A stretch of 11,320 nucleotides of DNA from Gemmatimonadota bacterium (GTDB lineage: Bacteria; Gemmatimonadota; Gemmatimonadetes; Gemmatimonadales; GWC2-71-9). How positions within the stretch are numbered: the stretch's first letter is position 1; every line of letters begins with the position of its first letter. Location: positions 529-11,848 of the forward strand of contig QHVD01000223.1 of assembly GCA_003222235.1 (NCBI GenBank), given 5' to 3'. The notes under the pieces were generated by a model that was not told where the DNA came from, searched no databases, and saw nothing but the letters and a program-made list of their open reading frames with translations. Below, piece after piece: positions 1 to 4,796 of the stretch. The position numbers and the translations under genes are program-made.

Positions 1-709
1 ACACGCCCGTTCCCCGCAGCTGCAGTGCCTCGAGCAGGCGGATCATCCACAGCAGGTCCTGGAGGCGCACCTCCTCGTCGCCGCCAACCAGGACCTTCCA
101 CTGATTCTGCAGGGTCCGTGGTGTGACACCAGCGGCGGCGGCGAGCCCTCGAATGGTCCTGATGCCGGTGGGCTGGCGCAGAACCCAAGCGAGGGCGAAG
201 CGGAGCTCAGGCCCACAACGCTCGAGCCGCTCCACGTGGAGGGCGAGGTGCTCGCGAAGCGGAGCGACCAGACTCCGGAGCACGGCCTCGGGCAAGTCTG
301 TGGCCATGCTCGCCAGCGGGACGAATTCGTCCACCGCAATGCGCCGGAACGGAAGCACGTGCTCCGCGTCCAGGTGCGTCACCACCACGACCACGGATGG
401 CAAACGATGCTTATGCGTGAGCTCGGACAGGCGGGCCGCCAGATCGTCTCCACTCGAGGGACCACAGAGCACCACGCCCACGTCGGCTCCGGGAAAGGCG
501 GCGGCGAAAGCCCGCCAATCGTGTAGGAACGCGGCGCTGGGATCGACATGCCGTATGGAGGACACCGCCGCCGGCTGCGGGCAGTAGAAGACGCGCGTGA
601 TCAGAGAATCGAGGCACGGGAGCAAGAGCGGCCGCGCCGCGAACCGACCGACGTTCGCGGCGCCTTGCGTCCCCGCGCGCACCATGATCCCCTGCGCGTG
701 GCCGTCCAC
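1..709 (-). CDS. AraC-like helix-turn-helix regulator with receiver-like N-terminus (3' end cut by window edge)
   Basis: The frame is open from 709 to the left edge, giving 236 residues with no stop. I chose the GTG at 707-709 because GGAGG lies five bases upstream; an in-frame ATG nine codons in is a weaker alternative. Residues 27-150 look like an alternating beta/alpha fold (strands near RVFYCPQ, ADVGVVLC, PSVVVVVTH and IAVDEFVPL), like a response-regulator receiver. The strand that should end in the phospho-accepting Asp instead reads VVLCGPSS, so phosphorylation is unlikely. Residues about 180-206 contain an HTH typical of AraC-type domains (TIRGLAAAAGVTPRTLQNQW), and the remainder of the DNA-binding domain runs off the window. 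Inference: a cytoplasmic DNA-binding transcription regulator with unknown signal and targets. The HTH is clear; the receiver-like reading is by eye. It is separated from the kinase gene by about 400 bases with its own candidate promoter, so it is probably its own unit. Confidence 0.72.
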   Translation of the reverse strand, partial: MDGHAQGIMVRAGTQGAANVGRFAARPLLLPCLDSLITRVFYCPQPAAVSSIRHVDPSAAFLHDWRAFAAAFPGADVGVVLCGPSSGDDLAARLSELTHKHRLPSVVVVVTHLDAEHVLPFRRIAVDEFVPLASMATDLPEAVLRSLVAPLREHLALHVERLERCGPELRFALAWVLRQPTGIRTIRGLAAAAGVTPRTLQNQWKVLVGGDEEVRLQDLLWMIRLLEALQLRGTGV

Positions 710-741
710 TGCCACCTCCGCGTCCTAGGTTTGCCCAACGA

Positions 742-747
742 ATTATC
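742..747 (-). promoter_or_regulatory. candidate -10 element for the HTH regulator
   Basis: On the minus strand this reads GATAAT, five of six matches to TATAAT, in a locally AT-rich patch within very GC-rich DNA. Transcription would begin near 735, leaving a leader of about 26 bases before the GTG at 709. I see no good -35 hexamer at the usual distance (TTGAGC upstream is about five bases too far). The same ACGATAAT octamer recurs on the minus strand at 4745-4752, upstream of the M23 gene. Confidence 0.3.
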
Positions 748-792
748 GTCACGCTGAGCGACCCCGGCCGCTCAAGCCCTGGTCAGGTCGCA

Positions 793-891
793 TCTCCCGG
801 CGGGAGAGCCGGGGACACGTTCCCCCGGCAACGCTTGTGCCCTCAGGGCTCCCCTTGGGAGGGCGTCACGAGACGTGGCGACGGACGCCAC
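793..891. other. cluster of short perfect or near-perfect hairpins in the 710-1118 gap
   Basis: The roughly 410-base stretch between the kinase stop and the HTH gene has no believable coding frame. It holds a run of small inverted repeats: TCTCCC/GGGAGA at 793-807 (loop GGC); CCGGGGA/TCCCCCGG at 809-828 with one bulged C; CTCCC/GGGAG at 849-861; CACG/CGTG at 867-877; and GTGGCG/CGCCAC at 875-891 (loop ACGGA). The last two overlap and are alternatives. The cluster lies downstream of the kinase and upstream of the candidate HTH promoter, so it may end or process kinase transcripts. There is no T-run, and GC-rich DNA forms hairpins easily. Confidence 0.35.
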
Positions 892-1061
892 AACAGCGGA
901 GGCGAGACAACATTGCGCTGCCGCAACGGGAACGGGCGGTACTGATCTTGCGCTCCACCCTGCCCCACCCCGTTACCAGAGACCAACAGGCTGCTGCCAG
1001 CCGCAAGACGGAAGCGGTTACAAGTCTGTAGTGAACAGTGCGCGTCGATTTCGATTGGGCG

Positions 1062-1075
1062 CCCGCTTCAGCGGG
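1062..1075 (-). terminator. possible hairpin terminator after the kinase gene
   Basis: CCCGC and GCGGG arms flank a four-base loop (TGAA on the minus strand), about 45 bases beyond the kinase stop codon. It lacks the U-tract of a classical intrinsic terminator. This is a weak call based on position and symmetry. Confidence 0.25.
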
Positions 1076-1118
1076 GAGAGGCCGAGCCGCTGCTCGAGCC
1101 GCACACGGAGACCCGCTG

Positions 1119-2488
1119 CTACCGCGTGGAGGCTCCCGCAAACAGGGTGTCGAACACGGCGGCGACGCGACCGCGCAGTGCCTCCAGCGCACCAAGCGGC
1201 GCTGCACGGGGCGCGCCGACCGGCTCGAGCGCCCGCATGACAGTCCCGCGGGCGGCGTCAACGATCTGCAGCTCGAACCGCACCGAGTCTCCCGACGCGT
1301 AGTACGACCCCACTACCACCGTTCCAGCCCCGGTCCGGGCGGCCAGAGCACGGATCCGCTCGACATCGAGGTGGTGGGACAACGCCGGGCTGGACGGCAC
1401 GACCTCGAGCCGGTCGCGCCCGCCCCGCGCCAGACCCTGTGTGATCCAGTCGGCGGCCAGGGGCCCAAGGAACGCGAGCGTCGCGTCGCTCGTTCGGTCC
1501 TCGAGCGCCGCAACGACGACGCGCCGCGGATTGAGCGTCGGGCCGCGCTTCCCCCAGAGGACAAACCCGGCGGCGACGAGGACCGCGGCGACGCCTCCCG
1601 CCAGCGCGACCTTGCGGCCGCCGGCAAGCAGCCAGGGCCGGCCCTTGAGCTGATCCTGCACCGCTCGGAGAGACGCGGCGAACTCGTCCACGCTCGCGAA
1701 TCGGTCCTGGGGCAGCGTGGCGAGGCCGCGGGCGATCGCCTCCTTCAGCATGCCGGCCGTGTGGTGGCCCGCGTTCGCCTGCCGCAACACGTCGTCGAGG
1801 GAGCGCCGCCCCGTTGCGGGCCTGGTGAGCACGTCCAAGAGGGGCGGCTCGCCGACCAGCATCTCGTAGAGGACGCACGCCAAACTGTAGATGTCGGTAC
1901 GGACGTCGACTGTCCTGCTACCCGTGAACTGCTCCGGACTCATGTACGCGGGCGAACCTACCTGCTCCCCGACGCCGCGCTGATCGCACGCGCGATCCCG
2001 AAATCGGCGACGAGGGCATGATCCGCACTGAGCAGGATATTCTCCGGCTTGATGTCGCGGTGGATGATCCCCTGTGCGTGCGCATGGCTCAGCGCGTCCG
2101 CCACCTCCAGGGCCACGCGGAGCGCGTCGGCCGGCGACAGCCGCTTCTCGCGCGCGAGCCGCTGCCGGAGCGACTCGCCCTCCACGTACGGCATGACGTA
2201 GTAGCAGAGCCCGTCGGGTCCGCTCGGGACGAACAGGCATTCGGTGGCCGTCAGGATCGGCACGATGTGCGGGTGATTGAGCTTCGAAGTCAGCTCCACC
2301 TCGCGGATGAACCGCTCGCGGAAGGCGGGCGTGCTCACGTCGGGGTCCATCACCTTGATCGCCACCCTGCGGGGCGGGTGGCGCTCCACCGCGAGGTAGA
2401 CCGTGGCCATCCCGCCGGCGCCGATCTCGCGCTCGACCGTATAGTGGGGAGCCAGGCCCTGTCGCAGGGCCTCGAGTACGTCGATCAT
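1119..2488 (-). CDS. transmembrane Ser/Thr protein kinase with TolB-like C-terminal domain, frameshifted
   Basis: Eukaryotic-type (Hanks) kinase that phosphorylates Ser/Thr from ATP at the inner membrane. From the ATG at 2486-2488: glycine loop GAGGMATVYLA (residues 23-33), VAIK lysine 45, helix-C glutamate near 63-65, HRDIKPEN (143-150) and DFG (162-164). Reading then hits TAG at 1958-1960 (176 residues). The rest of the domain continues in another frame: GSPAYMSPEQ, DIYSLACVLYEMLVGEPP and QDRF, then a membrane segment (about 293-312) and an extracytoplasmic region to the stop at 1119. That region (RRVVVAALEDRTSD, TGAGTVVVGSYY) resembles the TolB-like domains found on many Gemmatimonadota kinases. 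One extra G in the GGGG run at 1967-1970 would restore SGEQVGSPAYMSPEQ and a protein of about 456 residues. The cause may be a sequencing error, a real mutation, or less likely a -1 slip. A rhodanese gene ends 49 bases upstream on the same strand. The kinase identity is certain; whether it is intact is not. Confidence 0.85.
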
Positions 2489-2498
2489 GGCCGGCAGA

Positions 2499-2522
2499 AC
2501 CCCGGGCTTGCGCCCGGGGTCA
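2499..2522 (+). repeat. REP-like hairpin, copy A
   Basis: Nine-base perfect arms ACCCCGGGC (2499-2507) and GCCCGGGGT (2512-2520) flank the loop TTGC, followed by CA. The core matches copy B exactly. It sits between the rhodanese frame and the kinase start, only about 10 bases upstream of the kinase ATG on the minus strand, where a ribosome binding site would be expected. Confidence 0.75.
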
Positions 2523-2537
2523 GGGCATCGGGTCGGG

Positions 2538-2924
2538 TCAGTCGTGCCACCACCGCATCGGATAGCCGGCCTCGTGCCAGGCCCGCAGACCTCCGACCAG
2601 TACCGCGACGCGGCGTGGATCCTCGCCCGCTCCGATCAGTCCTCGCGCCCCACGGGCGCTTGATTCCTCGTCCGGTCAAGCGCAATACAGGATCAGCGTG
2701 CGGGCGGGAGGGAGGCCGCGCACGGCTTCCAGCGGAGCGGCGACGATCTCGGCAAGCGGCACGGAGGCGGCGCCTCCAGCGTGCGCGTTGTCGAACAGGC
2801 GGCGGTCCCTCGTGTCGACGAGCACGCCCTCGCCCTGGTCCACGAGCGCCCGGGCCTCGGCGACCGAAACCCGCCGGATGGCCCCAAGCTCCGCGCGAGT
2901 CGCATCCGAATAGGTCATCCTCAC
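2538..2924 (-). CDS. rhodanese-domain protein interrupted by an in-frame TGA
   Basis: Single rhodanese-like domain, a fold of sulfurtransferases and related phosphatases. Starting at GTG 2922-2924 or ATG 2916-2918 (no strong Shine-Dalgarno for either), the protein shows RRVSVAEARALVDQGEGVLVDTRD, the usual start of the fold up to the VDTR strand, then FDNAHAGGAASVPL and the active-site strand LILYCA. TGA follows at 2676-2678, ending an 82-residue product. The frame then continues with a well-conserved rhodanese C-terminus (PDEESSARGARGLIGAG, VAVLVGGLRAWHEAGYP) to TGA at 2538-2540, about 128 residues in total. Related single-domain rhodaneses commonly read YCxCP here, so TGA sits where Cys is expected, one base from TGC or TGT. 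Possible explanations are a nonsense mutation, a base error or a Sec codon. The YC cysteine just before it is the presumed catalytic residue. It precedes the kinase gene and may be co-transcribed with it. Confidence 0.65.
2645..2659 (-). promoter_or_regulatory. hairpin just downstream of the rhodanese TGA (SECIS-like candidate)
   Basis: On the mRNA strand, six-base perfect arms GCGCCC and GGGCGC enclose a three-base loop GUG. The stem begins 16 bases after the TGA and the loop about 22 bases after it. Published bacterial SECIS models call for a stem-loop close behind UGA, with a G early in the apical loop and roughly 16-37 bases of spacing, and this hairpin fits. Chance hairpins are frequent at this GC content, so the call is speculative. 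Confidence 0.25.
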
Positions 2925-2962
2925 ACAGTAACGCCATCGCTACTTGGTCGCCAGGAAGACCC

Positions 2963-3009
2963 CAGGGACCCTTAGGGACCCAGGGAGCCCGGGACCCCGG
3001 GACCCCGGG
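2963..3009 (+). repeat. tandem GGGACCC-type short repeats leading into REP copy B
   Basis: About five imperfect units of GGGACCC or GGGAGCCC follow one another at 8-11 base spacing and run directly into REP copy B. The last two units are exact GGGACCCC. A similar GGGGACCCC unit precedes copy D. This looks like local expansion of REP arm sequence. Confidence 0.5.
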
Positions 3010-3024
3010 CTTGCGCCCGGGGTC
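3001..3024 (+). repeat. REP-like hairpin, copy B
   Basis: Ten-base perfect arms GACCCCGGGC (3001-3010) and GCCCGGGGTC (3015-3024) flank the loop TTGC and are followed by AGTTCGCC. It lies about 64 bases beyond the 3' end of the transposase gene, in opposite orientation to copy C on the other side. Confidence 0.8.
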
Positions 3025-3090
3025 AGTTCGCCTTGGGTCAGTTCGCCCGGCATCAGCTCGCCCGAGGTTGGTTGCCCAGGGTCAGTTCTA
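3021..3090 (+). repeat. direct repeats of the REP 3' tail (GGTCAGTTCGCC)
   Basis: GGTCAGTTCGCC occurs exactly at 3021-3032 and 3036-3047. Degenerate versions follow at 3049-3062 (with ATCAGCTCGCC) and 3080-3090 (GGTCAGTTCTA), the last of which includes the transposase stop codon. The same tail follows copy D at 3693-3704. The tail is therefore a unit of its own, repeated without the hairpin. Confidence 0.6.
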
Positions 3091-3495
3091 CTCCGCTGCC
3101 CGGTGGGAGGCGCGAGGGATGAGATCTGGGTGGCGCTGGAACTGGCGGCCCACGTACTCGATCACGCGAGTGAGGTCGCCGCGGTGAATGGTAGCCACGT
3201 AATAGCCTCTCGCCCAACGGACCGCTCCTGGAACCTGCCGGTTGGCGCGAGTCGCGGCTACCGCCTTTGCCAACCGAATGAAGTCGCTCAGGCGCGTGTC
3301 CGGTCGAAAACTGACGACGACATGCACGTGGTCTGCCAGTACCGCGTGGCGCAGCACGCGCACACCGGTCCTGCGGCAAGCGCTCTCGAGCGCGCTGCGA
3401 ACGTCCACCGTCGCCGCCAGGTCGAGGCACCCCACGCGGTTCCACGTGTGCCACGTGATGTGCGCGTACAGCTGATAGGCACGGTGTCCAGACAC
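3088..3495 (-). CDS. REP-associated tyrosine transposase (RAYT), Y1/HUH family
   Basis: A 135-residue protein of the TnpA-REP class, single-strand-specific HUH nucleases related to IS200/IS605 transposases that cut at REP hairpins. Visible features: the N-terminal strand YQLYAHITWHTWNR (7-20); the metal-binding HUH motif as HVH at 56-58 in LADHVHVVVSF; a downstream basic helix; and the candidate nucleophile Tyr114 in VIEYVGRQFQRHP. Its length is close to the minimal catalytic domain. The start is GTG at 3493-3495 with only a weak upstream GAGAG; no ATG fits better. It is flanked by inverted REP hairpins, copy C 26 bases upstream and copy B about 64 bases downstream, the arrangement expected of a RAYT with its own repeats. 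RAYTs are usually single-copy, vertically inherited genes rather than active insertion sequences. The family is clear; activity is inferred from the intact motifs. Confidence 0.88.
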   Translation of the reverse strand: MSGHRAYQLYAHITWHTWNRVGCLDLAATVDVRSALESACRRTGVRVLRHAVLADHVHVVVSFRPDTRLSDFIRLAKAVAATRANRQVPGAVRWARGYYVATIHRGDLTRVIEYVGRQFQRHPDLIPRASHRAAE

Positions 3496-3521
3496 GTCGC
3501 TCTCGAAAGGCAGGCTCTACT

Positions 3522-3545
3522 AACCCCGGGCGCAAGCCCGGGGTT
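3522..3545 (-). repeat. REP-like hairpin, copy C (inverted)
   Basis: Ten-base perfect arms AACCCCGGGC (3522-3531) and GCCCGGGGTT (3536-3545) flank GCAA, the reverse complement of the TTGC loop in copies A and B. On the minus strand the hairpin is followed by AGTAG, matching the TYAGT tail of the other copies. It lies just upstream of the transposase start. Confidence 0.8.
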
Positions 3546-3550
3546 CACGG

Positions 3551-3568
3551 ACCGGGCGCAAGCTGGGG
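3551..3568 (-). repeat. degenerate REP copy next to copy C
   Basis: ACCGGGCGCAAGCTGGGG keeps the GGGCGCAAGC core of copy C but has mismatched arms (CCGGGC against GCTGGGG). It has the same orientation and starts five bases away, so C and this copy form a direct pair, one intact and one decayed. Confidence 0.5.
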
Positions 3569-3663
3569 CTCGCCGAACGGTGGCGAGATCGACCGACAGT
3601 GGATAACCGGAACGCCGCCAAGACAGGCCACAAACCTGCGAGCACGGGAAACCGGGGCTCACT

Positions 3664-3704
3664 AACCCCGGGGACCCCGGGCTCGCGCCCGGGGTCAGTT
3701 CGCC
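3664..3704 (+). repeat. REP-like hairpin, copy D, with GGGGACCCC lead and tail
   Basis: Ten-base arms GACCCCGGGC (3673-3682) and GCCCGGGGTC (3687-3696) flank the loop TCGC, one base different from TTGC. AACCCCGGG precedes it at 3664-3672, sharing ACTAACCCCGGG with the left side of copy C, and the AGTTCGCC tail follows. It ends 15 bases past the M23 peptidase stop codon, so it may act as a transcript end or a barrier to 3' decay. Confidence 0.75.
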
Positions 3705-3710
3705 CGGTGC

Positions 3711-4661
3711 TCAGTCGGGCTGTGGCTCGGCCTGCGCCTTCGCGCCCAGACCGGGGCTCGAGGTCAGTGGCGGGGGCGCGGTGAAATCGAAATTGACGAG
3801 ATCCAAGGGATCGATGGTGAGTTTCCCGTAGTCGCCGAGCCAGTGAAGGTGGGGTCCGGTCACCCGCCCCGACGCGCCCACCCGGCCGATGAGCTGCCCG
3901 CGAGCGACGGTGTCCCCCGGCGTGACGAGGGTACTGCTGAGATGCAGGTAACCGGTGACGAGTCCGGCGCCGTGGTCGATGAAGACCGTGGTGCCGCTGA
4001 AGTACAGATCGCCGACGTATGCCACGACGCCGCGGTTCGCCGCCAGGACCGGCGCACCCAGCTTGCCCGCGAAGTCGACGCCGAGGTGCCGGCTCCGCAC
4101 CACGCCGTTGAAGATCCGCACCACGCCGAAGGTCCCCGTCACCGCTGACGAGCGGGGGCGCATGAACGGCTCCCGCCACAGCCGGGGCGTATCGTGCGCC
4201 CGGCGCCTGATCTCCTCCACCAGCTCGCGCTCGGTACGAATCCGCTCGGAGAGCGACTCCGGCGGCTGGACGAACTCAGGGGCGGCGTGGAGCCGCTCGC
4301 GGGGTGCCCGGCGGCGCCGGACGCGCAGCGGCGCGATCACCGTGTCGCTCGCACCGCCGGCACGCTCGATTACGACCCGAGCCGCCACACTGTCCTGCGC
4401 CTCGAGCGGCACTGCGCCGAGAGCACGAAACTCGTCCCCCACGACCTCGAAATGAAGCGGCTCTCCCGCGAGCTCTCCCTCTATCCTGGTCACGCTGTCC
4501 GCGACGGACGGACGCACCCCGAGCAGCACGAGGGATCCCTGGCGCGACAACCGCGGCCGCCAGCCAAAGGTCGGCGTCCCTGCGACGCCCTGGGCGGCCG
4601 CCGCCCCCAGCGGGCAGACGCACACGATGAGCGCCGGGAGGCATCTGAGGAGGGCCGCCAT
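3711..4661 (-). CDS. exported M23-family (LytM-like) metallopeptidase
   Basis: A 316-residue protein with an N-terminal signal peptide (hydrophobic 4-22, probable cleavage near AAAAQG) and a beta-rich segment at about 30-115 that may be an immunoglobulin-like domain. A short helical linker (134-160) follows, then an M23 domain at about 172-292. Zinc-site motifs are intact: HLGVD (His192, Asp196), GYLHL (His240) and GPHLHW (His271, His273). M23 enzymes cut peptidoglycan peptide cross-links in the periplasm, or regulate amidases when the site is lost; here the residues argue for an active enzyme. The C-terminal tail after 292 is Pro/Ala-rich. The start is ATG at 4659-4661. REP copy D follows 15 bases after the stop. 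The gene diverges from the M56/HEAT gene across 135 bases. Target bond and partner are not evident. Confidence 0.88.
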   Translation of the reverse strand: MAALLRCLPALIVCVCPLGAAAAQGVAGTPTFGWRPRLSRQGSLVLLGVRPSVADSVTRIEGELAGEPLHFEVVGDEFRALGAVPLEAQDSVAARVVIERAGGASDTVIAPLRVRRRRAPRERLHAAPEFVQPPESLSERIRTERELVEEIRRRAHDTPRLWREPFMRPRSSAVTGTFGVVRIFNGVVRSRHLGVDFAGKLGAPVLAANRGVVAYVGDLYFSGTTVFIDHGAGLVTGYLHLSSTLVTPGDTVARGQLIGRVGASGRVTGPHLHWLGDYGKLTIDPLDLVNFDFTAPPPLTSSPGLGAKAQAEPQPD

Positions 4662-4796
4662 GGAGCACGGTACCCGGGCGCGGTGCGGCCCGTTCCACAG
4701 GCCGGCCGGAAACCCGCATTCGAGCCCGGGTGTAACTACGTTTGATTATCGTGTTGGCCGTGTCAACATCGTGCTCGACGAAAAGAGAGGAAGGAT
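4662..4796. promoter_or_regulatory. divergent intergenic region between the M23 and M56 genes
   Basis: An AT-richer patch at about 4730-4775 stands out from the surroundings and must hold the start signals for both genes. On the minus strand TTGACA (4761-4766) matches a -35 consensus and GATAAT (4745-4750) a -10, but they are only 10 bases apart, so they cannot act as one promoter. On the plus strand GATTAT (4744-4749) is a possible -10 for the M56 gene, with a weak TTCGAG about 18 bases upstream. I found no convincing BlaI/MecI palindrome. Confidence 0.35.

Noticed and set aside
411..752. Minus-strand 113-codon frame with an ATG at 750-752
   Set aside because: The overlapping frame starting at 709 has a strong Shine-Dalgarno and a clear HTH; this one is Arg/Gly-rich and featureless.
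1038..3187. Plus-strand open frames of 327 and 389 codons across the kinase, rhodanese and REP region
   Set aside because: They lie antisense to recognisable kinase and rhodanese sequence, encode low-complexity Arg/Pro/Gly-rich products and cross repeats. They arise because stops are rare at this GC content.
3001..3545. Complete IS200/IS605 insertion sequence
   Set aside because: There is no tnpB or iscB-like partner, and the same hairpins occur alone outside the unit. A RAYT with REPs explains the arrangement better.
2499..3704. Possible CRISPR array or phage attachment repeats
   Set aside because: The repeats are palindromic, irregularly spaced, present in both orientations and next to a RAYT gene, which fits REP elements and not CRISPR.
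4730..4760. BlaI/MecI-type operator before the M56 gene
   Set aside because: The AT-rich stretch contains ACTACGT and ATTATCGT, but these are poor direct rather than inverted repeats and do not form the TACA/TGTA dyad.
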